Origin: Mycobacterium senriense
Lineage (GTDB): Bacteria; Actinomycetota; Actinomycetes; Mycobacteriales; Mycobacteriaceae
Assembly (NCBI RefSeq): GCF_019668465.1
Contig: NZ_AP024828.1
Span: 1,240,001-1,304,000 of the forward strand
DNA length: 64,000 nucleotides
Reading direction: 5' to 3'
The translations under genes were made by a program, and so were the position numbers. Positions 25,133-33,272 of the stretch are shown here, piece by piece (positions within the stretch are counted from its first letter, which is position 1; each line of letters opens with the position of its first letter). Under the pieces are notes generated by a model. It was not told the DNA's origin. It saw nothing but the letters and a program-made list of their open reading frames with translations, and made no database searches.

Positions 25133-27442
25133 TCAGCCAAGCTGCCGCGGCGCGGCGCCTCCAACGGCCCTCCCATTGAACCGATGCCGAACCAGCACCC
25201 ACACCGTCTGCCCGGCCGCTACCACGTCGACGTCGACGTCGTCAGCGTCGCAGCGCAGCCGCGCATTAAGGCTGTCCGCGTCCGATATCTGATCGCAGAC
25301 GATGCTGGCGCAACACTCACCTGATGTCGTACACACGACAACACGCGCCGATGACGTAGCCTCCTGCAACACCTGCACCAACGGGGCTACCAGAGCGTCG
25401 ATTTCAGCATCAGTCAGCTCGGGCAGCTCACCGGCCACACCCACGGCCACATCAATCTGCCTGAACGCCGCCTCATTTACCGCGGGCCTCAGTCGGCGCA
25501 TCAGCGCATGGTCAAACACCGCGGCCTGGTCGAACAACACCCGCAAACGGCGCGATTCGGCGCGGGCCCGACGGCGCACATCGTCGTCTACGGCGCCGCC
25601 GCGGCTGAGCGTCTCCAACAACGGCACGACGTTATCCACCAACGTCGCATAGTGCTGCCGGTACTCGACCCGTACCGCCTGCGCGACCCGGTCACGCCGA
25701 ATCAGGCGGTGGTGAGCTTCGGTCTCGGCCTGAGCGTCGGCTGCGGCGTCACTCATCAACGCGGTGAACGCCAAGGCGAACAATTGCACCCCCAGAATGC
25801 TCGCAGCGCCCAATCCGATGTTGACCACATGCTCCGCCGAGGGCGCACGGCTCAGTTCAACCCCCGCCCCAAGCACCCAGTAGCCCACCAGCAGGGCCGC
25901 GCCCGTGCCGGCGCGTGACCCCAGCAGCAACGGCAGCAGGCACCAGCCGACCGCGGCTTGCGCCCAATGGTGCTGGCCACCCAGCTCCGCAGGCGGCAAC
26001 AAAAGTGGCTGAACGGCCGTCACCACCGCAAGGGCCAACACAGCCATCCGCCGCGCGCGCCAGCGCCCGTGCCGGATGCCAGACACCGCCATCAAGGTGC
26101 TGGTCACCGCAATTCCCGCCAGCAATACCTGAGCCGCCGGATGGTCGCCACGCACCAGCGAGTAAGGAAACATCACCACCACGTTGGCCACCGCATAGGT
26201 TGTCAGCGCCAGCCCGTAGCCTGCCCGGCTGCGGTGAATCATCCGTTCCGGGTCGACCGGCGACACGGGTGCGGCACGGTAGGGGCCCGTTGGCCAGGAC
26301 ATTTCCACCCGGGTTCCCGCTGCCGGGGCCGAGCCGATGAGGGCGTCGCCGCCCGCGCGGCGCATCCGTCCGACGATGGAATCAGCGATGCCATGACCAG
26401 GCTGCGGGGCTGGAAACTCGAACCCGACGCCGTCGTCCTCAAGCACCACTGCGGCAGAAGACACGGTGATGGTTAACAGTCCGGCGTTTGCATGGCGATC
26501 GACATTGTTCATCGCCTCGCGGGCCGCTGCGATCACCGCCCTGACGATCTCACCGTCGAGCCAGACCTGCTCGCTCCCGACAAAGCGCACCGGCGTTGAC
26601 AGGTGAGCAGCGCACTGACGCAAAGCCGCGACCAACTCCGTGCGCGCTGGCGGCGCCACCCACGGACTCTCTTCGAGCAGCTCGAGATCGCGGCGGGCCT
26701 GGGCGGCCAGCCGAGGCGGCGGCAACATGGTGCCCTGCCCCACCATCAGCAGCGTCGACGCGGCGGTGTCATGCAGCAACGCCAGCTGCTCGCGCTCGAA
26801 CTCGCGCACCGCGTTCATGACCTCTTCGTTCACCTCGGTAGCCTGCCGATCAGCACGGGCCCGGTCCACCGCGGCGGCTACCCGCAACAAAACCACACGG
26901 ATCAGCGCCGACGTCGTCCACTGGAGAGCGAAGTAGTACAGGTTGAAGACCTCTCCGAGGTGGGCCCAGCCCACCTCGGACGCCGACCCGCAGGCGAACG
27001 CGGCGGCGACGCCCACCGTCATCGGCAACGACACACGCGCCGACAGCGCAACCGAAAACGCGATGACGCTGGTGCCGGCGATCGCCACAGGAGCACTGTT
27101 GTGTGTGTAAAAACCGGGACCAACCAACATCGGAATACCCACACATATCGCCAGCACGAATCCGTAGTCCGCGGCCATGAGGGCAGCGTGCTGTGAACGG
27201 GTGGTCAGACGGTACAGCGACCACAGCCCCAGAGCGCCCAGCAGCCATCTGCCCGGCAACCGAGCCTGCGAAGCCGGATCAGCCAGCGACATCGAAACCA
27301 CTAATAGGTTGGCGCAATTGCGCATCAGTAGGCCGACGGCCGCGGCGCGACGCATCAGCTGGCGCTGCGACGCGGCCCCGGGTGCCGGCGCGCTTGCGGC
27401 CCGGCCCACCACCGACGGGTCTTCCGCGACGACCGAGTTCAC
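25133..27442 (-). CDS. Sensor histidine kinase with two membrane/kinase modules
   Basis: A 769-residue kinase from the GTG at 27442; the frame is open to 27751 but that part looks non-coding. Module 1 has membrane segments at about 65-190, a dimerisation helix with the phospho-acceptor in LALLHDTAAS (His224), an N box REAMNNVDRHA (309-319) and G boxes EDDGVGF and GHGIADSIVGRM (335-360). This is the NarL-partner kinase type. Module 2 repeats the plan: membrane segments at about 405-575, a helix with QHYATLVDNVVPLLE, then a domain without recognisable N or G boxes. It is divergent from a response regulator 597 bases away, its evident partner. Confidence 0.85.
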   Translation of the reverse strand: MNSVVAEDPSVVGRAASAPAPGAASQRQLMRRAAAVGLLMRNCANLLVVSMSLADPASQARLPGRWLLGALGLWSLYRLTTRSQHAALMAADYGFVLAICVGIPMLVGPGFYTHNSAPVAIAGTSVIAFSVALSARVSLPMTVGVAAAFACGSASEVGWAHLGEVFNLYYFALQWTTSALIRVVLLRVAAAVDRARADRQATEVNEEVMNAVREFEREQLALLHDTAASTLLMVGQGTMLPPPRLAAQARRDLELLEESPWVAPPARTELVAALRQCAAHLSTPVRFVGSEQVWLDGEIVRAVIAAAREAMNNVDRHANAGLLTITVSSAAVVLEDDGVGFEFPAPQPGHGIADSIVGRMRRAGGDALIGSAPAAGTRVEMSWPTGPYRAAPVSPVDPERMIHRSRAGYGLALTTYAVANVVVMFPYSLVRGDHPAAQVLLAGIAVTSTLMAVSGIRHGRWRARRMAVLALAVVTAVQPLLLPPAELGGQHHWAQAAVGWCLLPLLLGSRAGTGAALLVGYWVLGAGVELSRAPSAEHVVNIGLGAASILGVQLFALAFTALMSDAAADAQAETEAHHRLIRRDRVAQAVRVEYRQHYATLVDNVVPLLETLSRGGAVDDDVRRRARAESRRLRVLFDQAAVFDHALMRRLRPAVNEAAFRQIDVAVGVAGELPELTDAEIDALVAPLVQVLQEATSSARVVVCTTSGECCASIVCDQISDADSLNARLRCDADDVDVDVVAAGQTVWVLVRHRFNGRAVGGAAPRQLG

Positions 27443-28039
27443 ATGACGACCGTTGCACACATGACATCGAACACGGAACTGCATCGGCCAAGACGGCACC
27501 ACCTGGGGTAACCGGCACATCGACGCGTGGGTCGCCCGCCGGCAGGGGACGAGTCCTGTGCCCGCGGCTCCCGTAGGGCGCCTTCGTGACAGAACCCAGA
27601 TGGAAGACCTCGCATTAACGAATCCAGGGTGTCCCGCTAATTTCCTGGGGCAGGCAGCTGTTGGTGACAGCTCATCCCTGCGCCTCCTTGCCATGCGACG
27701 CCGACGGATTGTTAGGCCTCGGGCACAAGGCCCCTCATCGTGAGCCATCACAAGAACCGTTTCCCGTGAGCGCTCTACAAGGGCGGCTCCGCCATCGCGC
27801 AGGCCATTATTTGCTTTAGGCCGCTAACAACCTGTCGCCGCCGCCTGGATCAACCTTTACGCACGTGCAAAAAAGCGGGCGGCATGCGCCGGTCCTGCGA
27901 CAGGGAAGCCCAGCGAGATGGCGGTAACCAAAATTTTTCAAGACCCGCCCGCGCGCTTGCCCGAACGGTGCTTAACTATGCCCACGGGCATCCAACACGA
28001 CAGTTTGCTAAATCTGAATAGTCGGGGGGGATTACGGCT
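27443..28039. other. Intergenic region between kinase and response regulator
   Basis: A 597-base divergent intergenic region. No convincing gene is seen; a kinase-frame extension to 27751 lacks coding character. The right end is AT-richer and holds a run of seven G just before the regulator start, which may act as its ribosome site. The promoters of both two-component genes should lie here. Confidence 0.55.
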
Positions 28040-28720
28040 ATGGCCGCTACCGATAATCGGTCACCGTCGGTCAGGGTCGCAATCATTGACGACCACGACG
28101 TCGTCCATGCCGGGGTTGAAGCATGGTGCGCGAAGGCCGATCCGCCGATTAATGTCGTCGGCAGCTTCCACAATCCCCGGCAGTACTTCGCGCGCTACCT
28201 GACGCAGCCCAGCGACGAGGTCGATGTCGTCATCTTCGATCTGCAAATCGACGGCAGGCGCCCTGACTGGGATACCCTAGGCAAACTGTGCGACGCGGGC
28301 CAACCCGTCATCGTCTTCTCGCACATGTTCGCCGACGAAGTCATATTGACCAGCCTCGACTTGGGTGCACTCACCTACCTGGTCAAAACCGAAGGGCAAC
28401 GGCACCTTATCGAAGCCGTCCACTCCGCTCACGCCGCGGAACCCTATGTGGGCCCCCGCATGGCCAAGGCACTGATCAACGACCAAACCCAGGGGCGGAT
28501 CAACCTCTCCGAGCGAGAAAAAGAAGTGCTGATCGCCTGGTTCCAAACGGAAAGCAAGGACCTCGTCGGCAGGCGACTGTTCATCGCTCCCACGACCGTG
28601 CGCACCCACCTGCAGCGCGCGCGGGCCAAATACGCCGCCGTCGGCCGCCCCGCGCCCACCAAGTCTGCATTGCTGGCACGCGCCATCGAAGACGGCATTC
28701 TGAGCCTGACGGACCTGTGA
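28040..28720 (+). CDS. NarL/LuxR-type response regulator
   Basis: A 226-residue regulator. The receiver domain has the acidic pair Asp17-Asp18, phospho-acceptor Asp67 (VVIFDLQIDG), Ser94 and Lys116 (YLVKTEGQ). The C-terminal LuxR-type helix-turn-helix (LSEREKEVLIAWFQ, then IAPTTVRTHLQRARAKY) should bind DNA after phosphorylation. It is divergent from the double-module histidine kinase and precedes two membrane-protein genes on its own strand. The likely targets are the island envelope genes, which is inference from position. Confidence 0.9.
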   Translation: MAATDNRSPSVRVAIIDDHDVVHAGVEAWCAKADPPINVVGSFHNPRQYFARYLTQPSDEVDVVIFDLQIDGRRPDWDTLGKLCDAGQPVIVFSHMFADEVILTSLDLGALTYLVKTEGQRHLIEAVHSAHAAEPYVGPRMAKALINDQTQGRINLSEREKEVLIAWFQTESKDLVGRRLFIAPTTVRTHLQRARAKYAAVGRPAPTKSALLARAIEDGILSLTDL

Positions 28721-28966
28721 GTGCGCCCGCCCCGCGGTGGGACCGCTCGGCGTAATGACACCGTCGGCCATCCCTCGGCGTTGCGCAGATCGTGTTCAGC
28801 GGCCAGTGCAATCAACGGGCGTCGCTGCCGTACAAACACCGCAGGGCGCATGACTAAGACTCGACACACACCGACGTCGCCTCAACGCCGGCGACCCTGT
28901 CAGTCGTTCGTACTAAAAGCATCTCGGCAAGGCCCGTCGACGGAAACCACGTGCTACACCCAAGTA

Positions 28967-29914
28967 ATGAGCGACAACCTGCCGCCGAGCGAATTCGGTA
29001 CCGGTTACACCTACAACGGCTCTGCTTCCGCGCCCCAAAGCCCGCCATGGGCCCCCACCGCGCCGCCTGCCGCCGGCTGGCCTACACCCCACCCAGGCGA
29101 CAGTCGCGCCCCAATGGGGCTCCCGGCCAGCGATACCCCCACCGGTCCCCATCACAACAACCCGCACGCCGAATACCACCGCCAAGCCGCAACGCATTTC
29201 GGCGCAACCGCACCAAACCAACCCGGCTTCGCCCACGCAGATCCCGACCGCGCCTACTACACCGCGCCCCCGCAACCAGCTTGGCCACCGCCGCCCCCCG
29301 CAGGCGCCAGTGCCGGAGCCGCGCCACCCCAGAACACCCCTTTCACCGGGGACGCGATCGCGCAGTGGTTGGCCGCCCCCGGACATCTCAAACTGGTCGC
29401 AGGAGTCGCCGGTGGCTTCGTCGCGCTGATGCTGTTCCTGACCGGTGGCCCAGGCGTCAAAATCCCCGCGCTCCTCCTGGCGATTGCGGTCTGGGCCCTG
29501 TGCTTTCGCCAGGGCTACCACGAAAAGGCCGGACTACGAGCCCAAACCCCCGTAGCCGCAGACCAGGCAATCCGCATCGCGGTCGACGCCGCCAACAGCC
29601 TGCGCGGCCCCCTCTCGAGCGTCGAGTTCACCGGCTCCACCGCCGACCGTGCCAACTTCACCGTCCGCGGCTCAACCTGGAAACCCCTGGAGTTCCACGT
29701 CACGCTGCGACCCGACCCATCGGGGTGGACCTTCGTTTCGACCCACCTCGACAGGTGGACGTGGCGGCGTAACCGGGTCAATTTCATCCCGGTGCCCCTG
29801 ACGAAACGCATGGATGGCTACGGACTCTACAAATCCTTTGGTGACCGGTTACTCAAAGCCCTTCAGCAGCACCACCAATCAACCAACGGGGCCTTCAAGA
29901 CACGCCCCCAGTGA
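28967..29914 (+). CDS. Pro-rich membrane protein of the island
   Basis: A 315-residue protein. The first 135 residues are Pro/Ala/Gly-rich with scattered Trp (PPWAPTAPPAAGWPTP, PAWPPPPPAG). Two adjacent membrane segments follow at about 143-185 (LKLVAGVAGGFVALMLFL and ALLLAIAVWALCF). The C-terminal 120 residues are soluble, with SLRGPLSSVEFTGS and GWTFVSTHLDRWTW. The Trp/Pro block of its neighbours is not present in full. I picked ATG 28967 (MSDNLPPSEF); no ribosome site is visible, so the start is uncertain. Function unknown. Confidence 0.65.
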   Translation: MSDNLPPSEFGTGYTYNGSASAPQSPPWAPTAPPAAGWPTPHPGDSRAPMGLPASDTPTGPHHNNPHAEYHRQAATHFGATAPNQPGFAHADPDRAYYTAPPQPAWPPPPPAGASAGAAPPQNTPFTGDAIAQWLAAPGHLKLVAGVAGGFVALMLFLTGGPGVKIPALLLAIAVWALCFRQGYHEKAGLRAQTPVAADQAIRIAVDAANSLRGPLSSVEFTGSTADRANFTVRGSTWKPLEFHVTLRPDPSGWTFVSTHLDRWTWRRNRVNFIPVPLTKRMDGYGLYKSFGDRLLKALQQHHQSTNGAFKTRPQ

Positions 29915-30025
29915 CACGAAGTCGCCACGACTGGCGCGCCCAGGGCTGCGCGCGTCGCACGGGCGACCTGAGCTGCGCTCTGTCACGTAGCGAATCTTCA
30001 ATCGTCAGAGAGGGCCCGCCAAGGC

Positions 30026-30517
30026 ATGTCCACAACACTTGACACACTGTGGTCGTTGCACGGCTCCGGCGGATCGCCAAGAATGGCCGACGCCATCGAA
30101 TTCGTCGCTCGCCGGGGCGGCCGCTCGCGGCACTTCTTCTTCTTCGGTGGCGGTGGAGGATCGGCCTGGCTTGCCGCGCCCATCCTATTCATCGCCGGAG
30201 TCGGGGGCTACTTGATGAGAAACCCCGATAAGGCCCGCGGACTCAAGGAACGCGTCACCGGCGCATGGAAAGCCGGCGCAAACAACCTCGCGGCCTACCG
30301 CGATCCGAACTCCCCGCATCCCGCCTGGCAACACCCGTCTCCGCCCCTCCATCCCGGTGCCACCTCCACGCCGTCCCCATCGGCAGTAACCCCCCCGAGA
30401 CGCTTCAATCCCCCACCCACATGGCCAATCCCCCCCGGCTGGACACCGCCACCCGATTGGAAACCAGACCCCACCTGGCCCCCGGCACCCCCAGGATGGA
30501 GCTTCTGGCTCCCTTAA
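30026..30517 (+). CDS. Small membrane protein with Trp/Pro-rich block, island protein 3
   Basis: A 163-residue protein with a Phe/Gly-rich patch (HFFFFGGGGG, residues 36-45), one membrane segment at about 47-64, a basic stretch and a Pro-rich linker. It ends with the island's Trp/Pro block at about 125-161: FNPPPTWPIPPGW, then WKPDPTWPPAPPGWSFW, two residues from the C-terminus. The block ends one protein here, begins another (598 residues) and sits internally in a third (340 residues), so it behaves as a portable module. Start taken at MSTTLDTLW; an internal ATG at 30083 is also possible. No known family. Confidence 0.7.
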   Translation: MSTTLDTLWSLHGSGGSPRMADAIEFVARRGGRSRHFFFFGGGGGSAWLAAPILFIAGVGGYLMRNPDKARGLKERVTGAWKAGANNLAAYRDPNSPHPAWQHPSPPLHPGATSTPSPSAVTPPRRFNPPPTWPIPPGWTPPPDWKPDPTWPPAPPGWSFWLP

Positions 30518-30713
30518 CCGCCCCCCGCTAGGAATCGTTGAATCGATACAGCTAAACCGACCGATGCAAACCCTGCCAAACCAGCAACCGCTCAGGGTCT
30601 TTCAGTGAAACAGCCGGCAATTACTGATCCCTCGGCGCTGCCGGGAGCCCAGACATGTCAGGCCAGACCCTTATTCTGCTAAAGCGGTCGAGCCGACTCG
30701 ATGGAGGGATCAG

Positions 30714-31165
30714 ATGTCCGGCCAAAACCAGCTACGAGACGAGATCAAGCAGATCCTGCTCAAACACCCGCGTACCCGCTACGCGAAGGTGCTCATCGGC
30801 ATGAAGCAGGATCTCACCGACACCGAAATCGCCGCTGCCGCATCAGCGGGAGAGCCCGTAAAGGTCGACCGGATCACCGAGGTGCGCAGGAATGTTCAAC
30901 TGACACTTGACGATAGACTCGCCGCCCCCTCTGAGGCCGAAATGCAAGTCGGACTCTCTATCGAGAGCTGCTCAACTATCCACGCTCTCCTGAGCTAGAT
31001 CAGCACATCAAGACGCGACTGACTCAACTCCAACAACTCGATCCGTCGATCAAGCTGACACCGCTAGGCAACGTCCACCTGGGCGGCAGTGACGCGGCGC
31101 GCCCCGAGAAGCCAGAGGCACGGTGCGACAAGTGCTTCATGGTCCATAACGGCGAATGCCTGTAG
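30714..31165 (+). pseudogene. Small conserved gene broken by a -1 frameshift, Cys-rich tail
   Basis: The start is firm (ATG with GGAGGG upstream) and the first frame gives MSGQNQLRDEIKQILLKHP through to SEAEMQ. After about position 30945 that frame runs out at 30998, but the -1 frame continues at once with LYRELLNYPRSPELDQH and ends at 31165 in CDKCFMVHNGEC. Joined, the product is about 150 residues: a helical N-terminal half and a tail with CxxC plus Cys that could bind zinc. One missing base (or a programmed slip) near 30945-30948 explains the break. It precedes another small gene by 44 bases. Function not recognised. Confidence 0.65.
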
Positions 31166-31209
31166 TGCTACGTGCAGAGCTGCAGTGACCCCGAAGAGAG
31201 GAATCAAAT

Positions 31210-31515
31210 GTGACGGCGAAGGAACTGCGCGTTACCGCCCGCGGCCGCTGCGGGACGGACAGCTACCGGGCGGCCAAACACTCAAGCGTGCATGCCATCA
31301 CCGAGACGGGGCAGTACTGGGCCGTCGACGCCAAGGTTCGCCGAAGCAACGACGACCGCCCGCGGATGGGCTCGATCGTGCGCTTCTGGAGTACCGAGGG
31401 AGACGCGAATGCTGATGCTGCGCGGATCAATGCAGGCGAATGTGTGTACAAACAAGACACGACGCGCCCCTGTTACGATGCGGTCGTAACACGCGCGACC
31501 GCCTACAGGTCTTAA
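31210..31515 (+). CDS. Small hypothetical protein
   Basis: A 101-residue soluble protein starting at GTG with AGAGAGGA upstream. The sequence (ELRVTARGRCGTDSYRAAKHSS, read as ELRVTARGRCG and DSYRAAKH) has three scattered cysteines and no membrane segment or motif I recognise. It follows the frameshifted small gene on the same strand and is followed by a hairpin terminator, so the two probably share a transcript. Coding character is moderate. Confidence 0.5.
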   Translation: MTAKELRVTARGRCGTDSYRAAKHSSVHAITETGQYWAVDAKVRRSNDDRPRMGSIVRFWSTEGDANADAARINAGECVYKQDTTRPCYDAVVTRATAYRS

Positions 31516-31533
31516 CCCCCACCCAAATGCCGT

Positions 31534-31565
31534 CGCCGGCCGTGACAAGGATGAGGCCGGCGTTT
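31534..31565 (+). terminator. Hairpin terminator after the last island gene
   Basis: A perfect 8-bp stem, CGCCGGCC at 31534-31541 pairing with GGCCGGCG at 31555-31562, with a 13-base loop and a short TTT after it. It lies 19 bases beyond the stop of the small hypothetical gene. Confidence 0.65.
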
Positions 31566-31809
31566 CGTGAGAAGGACAACCGGCACGGTGGATCTGGTGG
31601 CGACCCTGCCCTTGCCGATCTACCAATCCCGCGTACCGATTCAGGCGTAAGCGATTCGGCCAAGCGGAAATTTTGACTTTCCTTTCGGGCTCGGCCCTGC
31701 CCACCCACCCGAAGTTTCGGAGTATATTTACCTGACTTCTCCGGCTGGCAAACCGTGCGTAAGCAAAGTCGTTCGCCGGACGCGGGAACCAAAGGGAAAG
31801 GCAGCCGCT

Positions 31810-32325
31810 ATGAGTTATCCCCCCGTGCCGCCCGGAGGTTCGCCAGAGTGGCCGGGGCAGCAGCCCGAATGGCAAGGCCAGCAACCGGAATGGCAAGGCC
31901 AGCAACCGGAATGGCAAGGCCAGCAACCGGAATGGCAGGGCCAGCAGCCCGCCGGATGGCAGGCTCAGCAGCCGCCGGGGTGGCAGGGCCAGCCCCCGCC
32001 CGCGGGATGGCCGGCACCCCAACCGGGCTGGTACGGGCAGGAGCCGGACAACTATCTGGTCTGGGCGATCCTGTGCACGGTGCTGTGCTGCCTGCCGATC
32101 GGGATCGTGTCGATCGTCTACTCCAACAAGGTTTCCGGGCTGTGGGCCCAGGGACGGTACGCCGAGGCCTACGAGGCGTCCAACAACGCCAAGAAGTGGG
32201 CCATCATCAGCGCGGTGGTCGGTGCCGCCGCCGCGGTGATCGGCGTCGTGCTGTGGTTCGCCATGTTCGCGGCGATAGTGTCGTCCATCCCGTCCACGAC
32301 CACCACCACCTACCCGGGCTTCTGA
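31810..32325 (+). CDS. CD225/dispanin-like membrane protein with PEWQGQQ repeats
   Basis: A 171-residue protein. The N-terminal 70 residues are Pro/Gln/Trp-rich and include near-perfect repeats PEWQGQQ. The C-terminal part is a two-helix membrane domain of the CD225/dispanin type: LVWAILCTVLCCLPIGIVSIVYSNKV, a loop GRYAEAYEASNNAKKWAII and a second membrane helix. Bacterial members are common in actinobacteria and of unknown role. The ribosome site is GGGAAAGG. It converges on the crotonase gene and their ends overlap by 16 bases. Confidence 0.85.
   Translation: MSYPPVPPGGSPEWPGQQPEWQGQQPEWQGQQPEWQGQQPEWQGQQPAGWQAQQPPGWQGQPPPAGWPAPQPGWYGQEPDNYLVWAILCTVLCCLPIGIVSIVYSNKVSGLWAQGRYAEAYEASNNAKKWAIISAVVGAAAAVIGVVLWFAMFAAIVSSIPSTTTTTYPGF
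31858..31941 (+). repeat. 21-bp in-frame coding repeat
   Basis: Three consecutive 21-bp units (cagcaaccggaatggcaagg plus c) at 31879-31941, preceded by one shorter 18-bp unit. Each encodes QQPEWQG. The number is likely to vary between strains by slippage. Confidence 0.85.
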
Positions 32326-33269
32326 TCCCAGGTCTCGTCGACCAGCCCCCAGGCCGTCGCGGTCCCCGTGTCGACGGTGCGGCCGGACAACACGAGATAC
32401 GCTGTGCGCCAACGGCCTATCCGCCGTGTGACGCTGACGGTGCCGCCCGCCCCCGGGAGCAGCCCCAACGCCAGCTCGGGTAGCCCGAACACCGCGTCGT
32501 CGCGGGCGCTGACCCACCCGCAGAACGCCGCCATCTCCAATCCGCTGCCCATCACCCGGCCGTGCACCTCGGCCCGGCACGCACGGCCGAGCCGGGCGGC
32601 CAGCGCATCGAGCGCCAAGGCGGGGCTGTAGCGGGTGCGGGCCAGGTGCGCGCTCGCCGGATCGGCGAAGGTGCCGAATTCGGCCAGGTCACCGCCACTG
32701 CAGAACGACGGGCCGGTGCCGCTCAACACGACGCCGGTGACCGAGGGATCCAGCTGCGCCACCGTCAGCGCCTCCAGCAGCGCGGCGCGGGCATCGGTGG
32801 AGAACGCGTTGTGCCGTTGCGGTCGGTTGAACGCGATTCGCACGACGTCGCCGTCGCGGGTCACCCGCACCGGGTCGGGGATCTCCGGCATGCGGACCGG
32901 GCCGCGCTCGCGCAACCACTGCGCGAACTCCGGGCCGGCCTGCAGGGTCGAGTACGCCAACGACTCCGTCACCACCCCGGACAGCGTGGAGCCGCGCGGA
33001 TCCACCGCGCGCAATACGTCGTCACAGATTCCGCTGGCGTGCGGCCAGCGCCGGCACCGCGCCGTCAACTCAGCCACGGTCGCCGGCACCGAATCGACGG
33101 TTATCACCCGCCGATCGGTGCACGGTTCCTCGGTCAGTGTGAAAGTTGCTGCGTCAAGCCAGGATCCGGCTTCGGCGATGTCGGCGACCGAGCCGGCGGC
33201 GACGATCACCCCGGGCGACGAGGGCAGCCCGTCCTGCGGCGCGCTCGACAGGTCGACCACCCGGAGCAT
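32310..33269 (-). CDS. Crotonase-family enoyl-CoA hydratase/isomerase
   Basis: A 319-residue protein whose crotonase core begins near residue 135 (VRIAFNRPQRHNAFS), with the oxyanion region GTGPSFCSGGDLAEFG and HGRVMGSGLEMAAFC. The 130-residue N-terminal extension has no known domain, and the C-terminal helices after GLVDETW are shorter than usual, so the protein may be atypical in assembly. It is 3 bases downstream of fadD4 and co-directional, consistent with action on an acyl-CoA made by that ligase. Confidence 0.85.
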   Translation of the reverse strand: MLRVVDLSSAPQDGLPSSPGVIVAAGSVADIAEAGSWLDAATFTLTEEPCTDRRVITVDSVPATVAELTARCRRWPHASGICDDVLRAVDPRGSTLSGVVTESLAYSTLQAGPEFAQWLRERGPVRMPEIPDPVRVTRDGDVVRIAFNRPQRHNAFSTDARAALLEALTVAQLDPSVTGVVLSGTGPSFCSGGDLAEFGTFADPASAHLARTRYSPALALDALAARLGRACRAEVHGRVMGSGLEMAAFCGWVSARDDAVFGLPELALGLLPGAGGTVSVTRRIGRWRTAYLVLSGRTVDTGTATAWGLVDETWDQKPG

Positions 33270-33272
33270 CGC

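Noticed and set aside
27443..27751. N-terminal extension of the histidine kinase
   Set aside because: The 103 extra residues are Arg/Pro-rich with no membrane or sensor pattern; CxxC there looks accidental.
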